Of a stretch of 64,000 bases of DNA, positions 54,800-63,458 are shown piece by piece. Both the position numbers and the translations under genes were made by a program. The DNA comes from Williamsia sp. 1135. GTDB lineage: Bacteria; Actinomycetota; Actinomycetes; Mycobacteriales; Mycobacteriaceae. The notes under the pieces are model-generated. The model was not told the origin of the DNA, made no database searches, and saw only the letters and a list, made by a program, of their open reading frames with translations. The stretch lies in NCBI RefSeq assembly GCF_002095395.1, contig NZ_MJEI01000095.1:62001-126000 (forward strand), written 5' to 3'. Position 1 is the first letter of the stretch, and the number at the start of each line of letters is the position of its first letter.

Positions 54800-55861
54800 T
54801 CACGTCAGTTGTTTCGCGGCCTGCCTCGTCCACTCCTCCATCCGGCGCCACGCCGCCGGAGAGACCACCGGCGCCAAGGGTTTTCGAGACAAGAAGTCGT
54901 CGAACGTCTCCATGCTCGTGTACCTCGGGCCGAAACCGAGTTCGGTGCGCATCCGCGTGGTGTCGAGTACGCGCCCGAACGTCAGGTAGTCGATCTGATC
55001 GAGCTGCATCGTGCTCACGCGCATTCCGCGATAGACGCCGGCGACCGTGCCCATCATCGACGACGGCACCGGCAACGCGATCCGCCCGGCCCGGCGCACT
55101 GCCTGACTCAGTGTCAGCACCCCGTCGCCCGCGACGTTGAAGATGCCGGACCGGCCGGCGAGCGTCGCGTGTTCGAGCACCGACAGGGCGTCCTCCTCGT
55201 GCAGGAACTGCAACCGCGGCTCGTGCCCGATGGCGACGGGGATGATCGTCGAGGAGAAATACTTGCTCATCCGGCTCGAGATCTGCGGACCGAGCATTGC
55301 GGTCAGACGCAGGATGGTGACGGCCATGTCCTGGCGGCGCCGTCCGAGACCGCGCGCATAACCCTCGACGTCGATCAGGTCCCGGGCATATCCACCGGTC
55401 GGTTCCCGGCGCGCGGAGGTGTCCTCCGAGAAGTGCGCGGGATCCGCCGAGCTCGCGCCATAGACCATGCCGGTCGAGCGCATCACGAATCGTTTGACTG
55501 TCGGGCTGCGCTGACATGCGGCGCACAACTGCATCGTCCCGATGACGTTGAACTCTTTGATCGCGGGCGAATGTCCGACGGTGTCCATCACCGATGTCGC
55601 GGCATGGACGACCGTGTCGACGCCCGCCTGGTCGATCACTTTCGCAATGGTGGGCCTGCGTATGTCGACGCGGAGGAACTCTGCGCGACCGAACCGCCGC
55701 AACATGTCTTTCGACGGAGCCAACGAATCCACCGCGATCACCCGCTCGACGGCAGGGTTCTGGGCGAGCCTCGTGGTCAGATACCCACCGAGGAACGTCG
55801 ATGCACCGGTGACCAGAACCACCCGTGGCGTCTGCTGCACCACGCCCTCACCATCGACCAT
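54800..55861 (-). CDS. Extended SDR NAD-dependent epimerase (GalE2-like)
   Basis: This 353-residue protein has the Rossmann motif VLVTGASTFLGGYLTTRL near residue 15, VHAATSVMDTVG, and RFVMRSTGMVYGASSADP. At the site of the usual YxxxK catalytic pair it reads GGYARDLIDVEGYARG, so no lysine follows tyrosine at the expected spacing. It occupies the place of Rv0501 (galE2). It may bind a nucleotide sugar without being a true epimerase. Its start at ATG 55861 leaves 13 residues before the Rossmann fold. Confidence 0.78.
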   Translation of the reverse strand: MVDGEGVVQQTPRVVLVTGASTFLGGYLTTRLAQNPAVERVIAVDSLAPSKDMLRRFGRAEFLRVDIRRPTIAKVIDQAGVDTVVHAATSVMDTVGHSPAIKEFNVIGTMQLCAACQRSPTVKRFVMRSTGMVYGASSADPAHFSEDTSARREPTGGYARDLIDVEGYARGLGRRRQDMAVTILRLTAMLGPQISSRMSKYFSSTIIPVAIGHEPRLQFLHEEDALSVLEHATLAGRSGIFNVAGDGVLTLSQAVRRAGRIALPVPSSMMGTVAGVYRGMRVSTMQLDQIDYLTFGRVLDTTRMRTELGFGPRYTSMETFDDFLSRKPLAPVVSPAAWRRMEEWTRQAAKQLT

Positions 55862-55940
55862 GGCGACCAGCGTACGGACTCGATCCCCGGTTCACCCAGT
55901 GAGACGGGGATTAGGGTTCCACCAATTCAAACCCGCGTCC

Positions 55941-55974
55941 TGACAAAACAAAACCCGCCGACAAGCGGCGGGTT
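55941..55974 (-). terminator. Intrinsic terminator after bS22 gene
   Basis: On the minus strand AACCCGCCG-CTTGT-CGGCGGGTT forms a 9-bp stem followed by the T-rich TTGTTTTGTC. This is a classic Rho-independent terminator, 17 bp after the bS22 stop. Confidence 0.85.
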
Positions 55975-55990
55975 CTGAGAAAAGAAAAAC

Positions 55991-56092
55991 TCACTTACCG
56001 AGTTTCCTGCGCTGCACTCGCGTGCGACGCAGCAACTTGCGGTGCTTCTTCTTCGACATGCGCTTGCGGCGCTTCTTGATCACTGAACCCAT
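55991..56092 (-). CDS. Small ribosomal protein bS22 (33 aa)
   Basis: This very short, basic 33-residue protein begins [19 protein letters not shown] and ends RVQRRKLGK. As far as I recall it is identical or nearly so to M. tuberculosis Rv0500B, the mycobacterial bS22 subunit of the small ribosomal subunit (AURKAIP1/COX24-like domain). GAGGAAG lies about 9 bp upstream of the ATG and an intrinsic terminator follows, so it is a discrete gene. Roughly half the residues are Lys or Arg, consistent with rRNA binding. Confidence 0.9.
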
Positions 56093-56312
56093 CTGGGAAC
56101 TTCCTCACGATCTGACCGGATGGTCCTACAGGTTTTGGCCGTCCACACAGGCTGGCTCACTTACTTCGCGCGCCAGAACACCGGCGAACGGGTCGACTAC
56201 AAACCTTACCGCCCGGCGCACCGGTGACGAAATCGCCCGCTCGATCGGCCGACCGCGTGGTGCAGCCGACCTGCCGAACCCGGACAGATTCTGAGTTTGT
56301 CAGTCGGGATTT

Positions 56313-56528
56313 CTATCCGGCGTCGAAATAGGACGTCTCGAGATAGTCGTGCACTGCCTTGGCGTGCACGCGGAAGGATCGACCCACACGTACCGCGGGC
56401 AGTTCTCCGTTGTGTACCAGGCGGTACACGGTCATCTTCGAGACGCGCATCAGGGATGCGACCTCTGCGACGGTCAGGAACTGAGTTCCACCACCGGCGT
56501 TGTCACCTGGCTTACTTGCAGATGCCAT
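56313..56528 (-). CDS. Excisionase-type HTH protein (Rv0500A-like)
   Basis: This 71-residue protein has a short disordered N-terminus, then an excisionase/BldC-type winged HTH: FLTVAEVASLMRVSKMTVYR, then GELPAVRVGRSFRVHAKAV. It ends in DYLETSYFDAG. It lies where Rv0500A lies in M. tuberculosis, between proC and bS22. I prefer the ATG at 56528; a start at 56552 would place the GGAGG motif inside the gene. No integrase is nearby, so it is probably a host regulator rather than a phage gene. Confidence 0.85.
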   Translation of the reverse strand: MASASKPGDNAGGGTQFLTVAEVASLMRVSKMTVYRLVHNGELPAVRVGRSFRVHAKAVHDYLETSYFDAG

Positions 56529-56745
56529 GAAAATTTCATACCTCCGGGGCACGCGTCGCGGCCGCTCGGCTTCCCCTCCGGCGGACTCCAGACACGCACG
56601 TGCTCAGCGAAGCTTAGCGTGGCGGGTGGGGTTAAAGCGACGTGAGTGGGCAACTGATTCGGATTTCTTGCGGAATCAGGCCTTCCCGCCACCCGCCCCA
56701 CCCGTTTTTGCGCCGTCCACCGGCAACGACAGGGGTGGCCGAAGC

Positions 56746-57582
56746 CTAGGACGACTCGATCCCCGACAGCACAACTCGCCCGATCGCCTCACTCTTCGCC
56801 GCGCTCGCGCGAACACCTTCGGCGACCGCGTGCCGCAGGCCGTGCTTTTCCATCTCCAGAAGCGCTGCGGCGGTCGTCCCGGCGGGCGAGGTGACCGCAG
56901 CCCGCAGATCGACCGGCGACAGTCCCGAGTCGGTCAGCAGAACGCCCGAACCCCGCACCGTCTGCGCCGCCAACTCGGTGGCAAGCGCACGCGTGAGCCC
57001 GAGCGAGACCCCGGCGTCGATCATCGCCTCGGCCACCAGGAACAGGTATGCCGGTCCCGACCCGGAGAGCGCGGTGATCGCATCGATCTGCTTTTCGGGC
57101 ACGACGACGACCTTACCGACGGTCTCGAGCAGCGTGACGACAGTCGCGACGTGTTCCTCGGTCGCATAACGCCCACCGGTGACGCCGCTCATCGCCTCTC
57201 CCACGAGCATGGGGGTGTTCGGCATCACCCGCACCACGGGTGCACCGGCGGGCAGCGCGTTCTCGTATTTGGCGGTGGGGAGTCCACTGACGAGGGTGAC
57301 TGTCAGGCGCTCGACCTCACCGACATCCTCGACGTCGGCGATCACGGCCAGGACCGCATCCACGTCGCCCGGCTTGATGGCCAGTACGACGATGTTCGCG
57401 CCCTCGACGGCGTCGGCGATGTCGGTCACCCGGACGCCGTACTCCTCGGTGAGCTCCTTGCCCCGGCTCGGCGACTTCTCCGCGATCACCAGGTCCTTGG
57501 TCGGTTTTCCGGATCCGATCAGGCCGGCGAGCAACGCCTCCCCGATGTTTCCACCGCCGATGATGGCGATTCGCTGGGTCAT
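56746..57582 (-). CDS. proC: Pyrroline-5-carboxylate reductase
   Basis: ProC reduces pyrroline-5-carboxylate to proline with NAD(P)H. This 278-residue protein has the Rossmann motif IAIIGGGNIGEALLAGLI at the N-terminus and RVMPNTPMLVGEAMSG. The C-terminal helical signature is ALSGSGPAYLFLVAEAM and VTSPAGTTAAALLEME. Length and motifs are standard. It corresponds to Rv0500 and lies 80 bp downstream of the thioesterase gene. Confidence 0.94.
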   Translation of the reverse strand: MTQRIAIIGGGNIGEALLAGLIGSGKPTKDLVIAEKSPSRGKELTEEYGVRVTDIADAVEGANIVVLAIKPGDVDAVLAVIADVEDVGEVERLTVTLVSGLPTAKYENALPAGAPVVRVMPNTPMLVGEAMSGVTGGRYATEEHVATVVTLLETVGKVVVVPEKQIDAITALSGSGPAYLFLVAEAMIDAGVSLGLTRALATELAAQTVRGSGVLLTDSGLSPVDLRAAVTSPAGTTAAALLEMEKHGLRHAVAEGVRASAAKSEAIGRVVLSGIESS

Positions 57583-57628
57583 GAGTTCACTTTCTCGTTT
57601 CTGGAAGGTTCATTCGCAAGGGGAGGTC

Positions 57629-57681
57629 GTCAGCCCGACGCCGGTATCCCGACGGGTGCTTGTCAGCCCGACGCCGGTATC
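57629..57681. repeat. 20-bp direct repeat spanning a gene end
   Basis: GTCAGCCCGACGCCGGTATC occurs at 57629-57648 and again at 57662-57681, 33 bp apart. The second copy holds the stop codon and last codons of the thioesterase gene (minus strand); the first is a non-coding echo, so the gene end was duplicated. Confidence 0.85.
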
Positions 57682-58511
57682 AACGCGAGCTGCCGGGTTT
57701 GCACGATGACGTCGCCCGCGGAGTCGATGACGAGATGATCTTCTTCGAACCACCCGTGCCCGACCTCGGCACTCGAGGCCTGGATACGTAGCCATCCCGG
57801 CGCCGGCAAGCGCCGCAGATACGTCGTCAGCTGAACGGTCGGCGCCCAGCCGAACAGATGCAGGTTCATCACGACCGGGGCGCTCAGATCGCCGCTCAGG
57901 ACCGCGAACAGCCCATCGGTCACGCCCTCCTTCGGACGAGCCCACATCCGGAACACCGGGTCCGCCTTCTCCCCCTTGATGAAGGCGAGCGAGTCGGGCT
58001 CGATGGCCACGTCGATCGACGCCGACAGGTGCATGACGTCGCCCATGGGGCTCTGGTCGACCCAGATCACGTCGTCCGGGGGTTCGATCGGCAGCGCGGT
58101 CAACGGAGTGGGGGCGGAGAAGTGACCTTCGGTGTCGAGGGTGCCGATCGTCACTGTCGAGTGGATCAGGTTCCGGCCCTTCTGGTGGACCTCGACGTCC
58201 ACGAGCGAGACAGTGCGACCACGCTTGCGGACCCACACCATGAGGGTGATCTCCGCCGGATCGGGGGCACCGAGGTAATTGGTGGAGATCGCCACTGGCG
58301 CGAGCCCGGTGGCGGGCGGTGCGCCCTCGGGGGCTGTGGCGATGAAACCCGCCAACGCCGCCTTCGCGGAGAGCATCTGGGTGGTCCCACCGTGAACCTT
58401 CGGCCCGATGGTGAACACGGGGTCGATCACAGCGGTGTATTCGATGTGATCCGGACCACTGGGACCGTCGGTCCGCAACGTGTTGAGTTGGTCGAGAGTG
58501 GGCGCAGACAA
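57663..58511 (-). CDS. Double-hotdog acyl-CoA thioesterase family protein
   Basis: This protein of about 282 residues has two hotdog-like halves. The first contains IGPKVHGGTTQMLSAKAAL and ITLMVWVRKRGRTVSLVDVE; the second contains VMNLHLFGWAPTVQLTTYL and a final HLVIDSAGDVIVQTRQLAL. This fits acyl-CoA thioesterases of the Rv0499 type. There is no clear ATG. I prefer TTG 58511, with AGGAG 10 bp upstream; TTG 58535, overlapping the upstream stop, is the alternative. It likely hydrolyses an acyl-CoA; the substrate is unknown. Confidence 0.75.
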   Translation of the reverse strand: MSAPTLDQLNTLRTDGPSGPDHIEYTAVIDPVFTIGPKVHGGTTQMLSAKAALAGFIATAPEGAPPATGLAPVAISTNYLGAPDPAEITLMVWVRKRGRTVSLVDVEVHQKGRNLIHSTVTIGTLDTEGHFSAPTPLTALPIEPPDDVIWVDQSPMGDVMHLSASIDVAIEPDSLAFIKGEKADPVFRMWARPKEGVTDGLFAVLSGDLSAPVVMNLHLFGWAPTVQLTTYLRRLPAPGWLRIQASSAEVGHGWFEEDHLVIDSAGDVIVQTRQLALIPASG

Positions 58512-58531
58512 CTTTCCGATGCTCCTGTAAG

Positions 58532-59428
58532 TCAAGGCCGCTCTAGGTGTGTACGTGCGAAATCCAGTGAGCGGGAAAGGATTTCGAGTCTTTCAGCTTT
58601 GGTGTTGACCGCGCTGCTGCTGACTTCCAGCACGGCCGAACCAGAGAAACCGCTATCGGCAAGACGGTTACACACTTGCACACACGGCTGCGACCCATCA
58701 CCCGGGACCAGATGTTCGTCGACGGCCGCCCCCGACCCGTCCGTGAGGTGCAGGTGGCGCAGACCGGTGCCCATCCGGTCGAGCATCGCGAGGACGTCGA
58801 CGCCCGACGTCGCGGCGTGTGAGATGTCGAGGGTGTAGTGCGCATAACCGTCGTCGGTGGGGTCGAAGGAGGTCGCGTACGCCGACACCGACGAACCCGG
58901 GCCCCCGCGCCTGCGCATCCGGTCGGCAGCGCCCTCGTACTTCCCGAAGAACCGATCGGTGCGGATAGGGAACATGTTCTCCACGGCCACCGCGACGTCG
59001 GAGTCCTCTTCCAGGGTCGCGACGAGCACAGAGAACTCACGCGCGTACCTGCGCTGCCACCGAAACGGCGGATGTACGACCACCGTGTCCGCGCCCAGGT
59101 CCTCGGCAGCGGTCACCGCCCGCGCCAGTTTCGCGATGGGGTCGCGGCCCCATATCCCCTGCGAGATCAGCAGACACGGCGCATGCACCGACAGCACAGG
59201 AAGGTGATAGCGGTCAGACAGCATCGCGACCCGATCGATGTCCTGGCTGACCGGCTCCGCCCACACCATCAGTTCGATGCCGTCATAGCCGAGTTCGTTG
59301 GCGTACTGAAAGGCCGCCTCGGTGTTCTGCGGGTAAACCGACGCCGTCGACAACCCGACGGCGATCTCACCACGAAGCGACTGATCCTGCGAAGCCGCCG
59401 CGGGGTCGTCCCGACCCTGTTCCGACAC
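58532..59428 (-). CDS. Sugar phosphate isomerase/epimerase-like TIM barrel
   Basis: This 298-residue protein belongs to the xylose isomerase-like/AP endonuclease 2 superfamily. It has VGLSTASVYPQNTEAAF, ANELGYDGIELMVWAE, LSVHAPCLLISQGIWG, TVVVHPPFRWQ, VAVENMFPI and HYTLDISHAATSG, with His, Glu and Asp residues where the metal site is expected. It corresponds to Rv0498. I start at GTG 59428, just inside the upstream gap. The substrate is not known. Confidence 0.8.
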   Translation of the reverse strand: MSEQGRDDPAAASQDQSLRGEIAVGLSTASVYPQNTEAAFQYANELGYDGIELMVWAEPVSQDIDRVAMLSDRYHLPVLSVHAPCLLISQGIWGRDPIAKLARAVTAAEDLGADTVVVHPPFRWQRRYAREFSVLVATLEEDSDVAVAVENMFPIRTDRFFGKYEGAADRMRRRGGPGSSVSAYATSFDPTDDGYAHYTLDISHAATSGVDVLAMLDRMGTGLRHLHLTDGSGAAVDEHLVPGDGSQPCVQVCNRLADSGFSGSAVLEVSSSAVNTKAERLEILSRSLDFARTHLERP

Positions 59429-59435
59429 CGACTCC

Positions 59436-60872
59436 TCAGTCTCCGGCGACGAGCAACAGCACCAACGGACCAATCGTCACGAGCAAGCCGACACCCAATG
59501 CCAGCAGGGTGCTGATCAGATCCTGGCTGCGCCGCACGACGTGCACCAGGGTGACCAACCCGAAGATCACCGCGACCGCGAGTATGAGTGCGAAATACAC
59601 ATTCCAGCGCCACAATTCGGTGAAGCCCCAGAAGAGCGCGACGCCGACGGCCAACCCGGCCAGCACCTGACCGATGAGCAACAGCCACTGGACCGACGGC
59701 GACTTGTCCGTGGACTCCGCGGGAGCCGCCTCATCGTGGGCGCGGTCACCGGCGGGCGGGTGCTCCTGTGCCGCGGCCGATCCGGTCAGCCGGGTCCGCA
59801 CAGCATCGGCACCCGAGTTCGCGTCGTCGCCCGGCGTCTCTACTGACGACGGCTCTCCGGCCGGGGTCTCGACGGCCGGGGTTGCGCTCGCAAACGCCCC
59901 GAATCCACGGGTATCCGCCTGGGCGGGTGCAGCATTCGACTCATCGGAGCTCGCACGCTTCGTGGTGTCGACGCGGGACGACGCGTCGTCGTCGACGTCG
60001 AAACGCAGGTATCGGCCGGTATCGGCCGGCGCAGCCCCGGGCGCAGGCGACTGAGCCGGTGTGGCGGACTCGGCGGGCACAGGCGGAGGCGGACCGTCCG
60101 TGGCGAAGGCCGGAGGGTACGGCGGCGGTGTCGCGGTGACCGTCGGTATGAGCTGCGTCACTTCATGATCGGTATCGTCCGCTTGGTCCCGAGAGGTCCT
60201 CGGCGATGCAGGTGCGGACGGCGTGGCCGCGGCCGCCTTCTTGCGTCCGAATCCCAGGATGCCGCGTTTCTTCTTCGGCTCACCGGTCGGTGACGGGGTC
60301 GCGTCGACGTCCTCGAAATTGCGGTATGCCTCGAACTCGCGGTCCCGCTCGGCGGCGCTGAGAACCCGATGATCATCCTGACGATCGCGGTTCGGGTCCT
60401 CGTCGTCGACCTGCGAGTACGCCTGCACCGAGGAGATGACGCCGGTGGTCTCGGAGTCCGAATGCTGATCGGACGTATCGGCGACAGACGGCCCCGTCGC
60501 CTGGGGTTCGGCCTTTTCCGGTTCCGGGTCGGACGGGGCCTCCTCCTGCTCCGCCGAGTCAGCTGACACCGCGGGGGCGGGCTTCGTCTCGGCGACGTCG
60601 GCCTCGGGCGCCGACGATCCGGCACGCTCGGAGACGTCAGCAGAATTGAAGTCGCGGGTGGGCGGCGGTGTCGTGGGCTCGGCGATACGCGGGATCTCGC
60701 CGGTCAGCTCGGCGACGGAGATGCCGTCCTTACCACCGCGATGGCGGCGGCCGGTGGCTGCCGGTGAGTTGGCCGCTGCCTCGGCGACGTCCGTCGCACC
60801 GGCCTCTTTGGCGCGCGCCAGCAACTCGGCAACCGAGATGGGACGTGAATCGGGATCCGATCCTCTGGCCAT
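59436..60872 (-). CDS. Membrane protein with long disordered N-terminus (Rv0497-like)
   Basis: This 478-residue protein is hydrophilic and rich in Pro, Ala, Glu, Asp and Ser over about 370 residues. It ends in three membrane helices (near residues 394-412, 418-436 and 450-472). Two copies of an ISVAEL motif occur near residues 12 and 51, the second as ISVAELTGEIPRI. It lies 17 bp downstream of ppx on the same strand, where M. tuberculosis has Rv0497. It may be a scaffold or cell-envelope regulator. Function unknown. Confidence 0.75.
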   Translation of the reverse strand: MARGSDPDSRPISVAELLARAKEAGATDVAEAAANSPAATGRRHRGGKDGISVAELTGEIPRIAEPTTPPPTRDFNSADVSERAGSSAPEADVAETKPAPAVSADSAEQEEAPSDPEPEKAEPQATGPSVADTSDQHSDSETTGVISSVQAYSQVDDEDPNRDRQDDHRVLSAAERDREFEAYRNFEDVDATPSPTGEPKKKRGILGFGRKKAAAATPSAPASPRTSRDQADDTDHEVTQLIPTVTATPPPYPPAFATDGPPPPVPAESATPAQSPAPGAAPADTGRYLRFDVDDDASSRVDTTKRASSDESNAAPAQADTRGFGAFASATPAVETPAGEPSSVETPGDDANSGADAVRTRLTGSAAAQEHPPAGDRAHDEAAPAESTDKSPSVQWLLLIGQVLAGLAVGVALFWGFTELWRWNVYFALILAVAVIFGLVTLVHVVRRSQDLISTLLALGVGLLVTIGPLVLLLVAGD

Positions 60873-60889
60873 GAGTTAGTTCACCATCC

Positions 60890-61846
60890 TTAGCGTTCGC
60901 CCGCCGGCAACTCGGTGTCGCTGGACTCCAGATCCAGTCTGCGCAGAATGACACCTTCGCGTAGGGCCCATGGGCATATCTCCAAAGTATCGATCGACAG
61001 CGCGCGCATGCTCGCCTCCGCGACGAGTGCGCCCGCCACCAGCTGTCCTGCGCGGTCCACACTCACCCCCTCCAGTTCGGCTCGATCCGCTGCAGTCATC
61101 CGGGAGATGAACGCGATCAACTGTCTCAAACCACTGATGGTCAGTGTCCTCTTGACTCGGGGTCCTGCGCTGGAAGGGGCCGCACCGGTGAGTCGCGCCA
61201 GCGAGCGGAACGTTTTGGACGTGCCCACCGCCAGGTCCGGGGAGCCCGCTGCGATGAGTTCTTTGGCGCCCGCCGCGAGCTCGGCATCGAGCCAGTCACG
61301 CAACACCGCAACGCGCCGCCGGCCAGGGGGGTCCTCCATGAGCCACTCCCTGGTGAGCCTGCCCGCTCCCAGCGGCAGCGACAGCGCGACGTCCGGTTCC
61401 TCGTCGACCCCATTCGACAGCTCCAGCGAGCCGCCACCGATGTCGAGGGCGACAATCCGGCCAGAACCCCACCCGTACCAGCGGCGCACCGCCAGCGAGG
61501 TCAGGCGGGCCTCGTCGACACCCGAGAGCACCACGACCCGCACCCCGGTCGCCTCGGCGACGCGTTCGAGCACCTCGTCGCAGTTCGCCGCGTCGCGTAC
61601 CGCCGAGGTGGCGAACGCCATGACCTGCTTGCAACCCGAGGTGTAGGCGATTTTCGTGAACTCGTCGACCGAGTCGATCAACCCATCGGCACCGCGCTGC
61701 GAGAGCCGGCCATCGGCATCGATCTGCTCGGCCAGCCGCAGTGTCGACTTCGTCGAACTCATCGGGGTCGGGTGACCGCCCCGGTGGGCATCGACAACCA
61801 ACAGGTGGACTGTGTTACTGCCGACATCAAGCACTCCTAAACGCAC
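60890..61846 (-). CDS. ppx: Ppx/GppA family exopolyphosphatase
   Basis: This 318-residue protein has the ASKHA nucleotide-fold motifs of the family: [16 protein letters not shown] at the N-terminus, [15 protein letters not shown], and [15 protein letters not shown]. It corresponds to Rv0496 (Ppx1), which hydrolyses short-chain polyphosphate and influences (p)ppGpp and polyphosphate levels. The GTG start at 61846 lies 7 bp after TAAGTT on the minus strand, a possible -10 element, so the message could be leaderless. The adjacent senX3-regX3 system senses phosphate, a sensible partner. Confidence 0.88.
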   Translation of the reverse strand: MRLGVLDVGSNTVHLLVVDAHRGGHPTPMSSTKSTLRLAEQIDADGRLSQRGADGLIDSVDEFTKIAYTSGCKQVMAFATSAVRDAANCDEVLERVAEATGVRVVVLSGVDEARLTSLAVRRWYGWGSGRIVALDIGGGSLELSNGVDEEPDVALSLPLGAGRLTREWLMEDPPGRRRVAVLRDWLDAELAAGAKELIAAGSPDLAVGTSKTFRSLARLTGAAPSSAGPRVKRTLTISGLRQLIAFISRMTAADRAELEGVSVDRAGQLVAGALVAEASMRALSIDTLEICPWALREGVILRRLDLESSDTELPAGER

Positions 61847-61859
61847 GGGTTACAACTTA

Positions 61860-62732
61860 GTGCGTCTACCGTTGGTGATTGTGCACGCAGCCTCTAAAAT
61901 CGACCCGGCCCCGGAAGTTCCTCTGGACTTTCCGCGCGAGTGGTACGAGTTCGCCGACCCCGAAAACCCAGAACACATCATCAACGCCGACCTCACCTGG
62001 TTGTTGTCGCACTGGACCTGTGTCTTCGGCACCCCTGCTTGCCAGGGCATCATCGAAGGCCGCGAGAACGACGGCTGTTGCAGCCACGGGGCCTACCTGT
62101 CCGACTCAGATGACCGCAAGATCCTGGCGAAGGGCATGGCGATGCTCACCCCTGCGGACTGGCAGAACTACGAAAAGGGCACGGGCAAAGACCCTTTGGG
62201 CAAACGCGGATACCTTGAAGAGGATGAGCTCGACGGCGAGCTCGCCCTCAAGACCCGCAAATACAAGGGCGCCTGCATCTTCCTGAACCGGCCGGGTTTT
62301 TCCGGCGGTCAGGGCTGCGCCCTGCACTCGATGGCGCTGCGCAAGGGTATCGAGCCACTCGAGGTCAAACCCGAGGTGTGCTGGCAGCTCCCGGTGCGAC
62401 GTGAGCAGCAGTGGGTGGAACGGCCCGACGGCGAGCAGGTCCTCAAGACCACCATCACCGAGTTCGACCGGCGTGGCTGGGGGTCCGGGGGCGCCGACCT
62501 CGAGTGGTACTGCTCCGGATCCCCCGACGCACACATCGGCGCGAAGCAGGTCTGGCAGTCTTACCGGCCGGAGTTGATCGCGCTTCTCGGCGAGCCCGCC
62601 TACGAGGAACTCGCGAAGGCCTGCCGGCGTCGCCAGGGACTCGGGCTCATCGCGATCCACCCGGCCACCGCCGCCGCCACCAAGCGTCAGGAGGGCGACA
62701 TCAAGTACGCCCAGCACCCGGAAGAGGCCTGA
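61860..62732 (+). CDS. Conserved Cys-rich protein (Rv0495c-like)
   Basis: This protein of about 290 residues resembles M. tuberculosis Rv0495c. Several cysteines and histidines are well placed for metal binding: [46 protein letters not shown] and PEVCWQLPV. No enzyme motif is recognised. GTG codons at 61860 and 61881 are both possible starts. It diverges from ppx with very little space between the two starts and is transcribed toward regX3. Confidence 0.75.
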   Translation: MRLPLVIVHAASKIDPAPEVPLDFPREWYEFADPENPEHIINADLTWLLSHWTCVFGTPACQGIIEGRENDGCCSHGAYLSDSDDRKILAKGMAMLTPADWQNYEKGTGKDPLGKRGYLEEDELDGELALKTRKYKGACIFLNRPGFSGGQGCALHSMALRKGIEPLEVKPEVCWQLPVRREQQWVERPDGEQVLKTTITEFDRRGWGSGGADLEWYCSGSPDAHIGAKQVWQSYRPELIALLGEPAYEELAKACRRRQGLGLIAIHPATAAATKRQEGDIKYAQHPEEA

Positions 62733-62768
62733 GCCCTACTCCCCCAGACCCGCGGTGTGGGCCGGGGC

Positions 62769-63458
62769 TCAGGGCTCGAACTTGTAGCCCAGCCCTCGCA
62801 CGGTCACCAGGTGCTTGGGATTGCCGGGATCGGATTCGATCTTCGACCGCAGCCGCTTCACATGCACGTCAAGGGTTTTGGTGTCGCCGACATAATCGGC
62901 ACCCCAGACCCGGTCGATGAGCTGCCCCCGGGTCAGCACCCGGCCCGCGTTGCGCAAAAGGTACTCGAGGAGATCGAATTCTTTGAGCGGCAACGTGATC
63001 GACTGTCCGCTGGCGGAGACCGTGTGGCGCTCGACGTCCATCGACACCGGTCCCGCCTCGATGAGCCCGCCGTCGAGGTCGATCGCTTCGCCTGCGTCAC
63101 CGCCGCGGCGGAGCACCGCCCGGATCCGGGCGATCAGCTCGCGAGCCGAATAAGGTTTGGTCACATAGTCATCGGCGCCCAGTTCGAGTCCGACGACCTT
63201 GTCGATCTCGCTGTCGCGCGCGGTCACCATGATCACCGGCGTCGACGAACGGGCCCGAATGGCTTTGCAGACCTCGGTGCCCGAGGCTCCGGGCAACATC
63301 AGGTCGAGCAGCACGATGTCCGGGCTCACCCTCTCGAACTCAGGCAGCGCCGAGTTGCCGTCGGTGACGATCGTGGCTTCGAAACCCTCTTTTCGAAGCA
63401 GGAACGCGAGCGGGTCGGCCAAGGATTCTTCGTCCTCGACGATCAGCACATGTGTCAA
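62769..63458 (-). CDS. regX3: Response regulator RegX3
   Basis: This 229-residue OmpR-family regulator has a receiver with acidic pocket [13 protein letters not shown], the phosphoacceptor aspartate in [16 protein letters not shown], and lysine in [16 protein letters not shown]. The winged helix includes [18 protein letters not shown] and [16 protein letters not shown]. It is very similar to M. tuberculosis RegX3, which controls phosphate-starvation genes. The start is TTG 63458, which overlaps the senX3 stop (TTGA) and gives the expected N-terminus. Confidence 0.95.
   Translation of the reverse strand: MTHVLIVEDEESLADPLAFLLRKEGFEATIVTDGNSALPEFERVSPDIVLLDLMLPGASGTEVCKAIRARSSTPVIMVTARDSEIDKVVGLELGADDYVTKPYSARELIARIRAVLRRGGDAGEAIDLDGGLIEAGPVSMDVERHTVSASGQSITLPLKEFDLLEYLLRNAGRVLTRGQLIDRVWGADYVGDTKTLDVHVKRLRSKIESDPGNPKHLVTVRGLGYKFEP

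Noticed and set aside
56313-56528. Phage excisionase
   Set aside because: The HTH is excisionase-like, but there is no integrase, attachment site or other phage gene, and the position matches the conserved Rv0500A locus.
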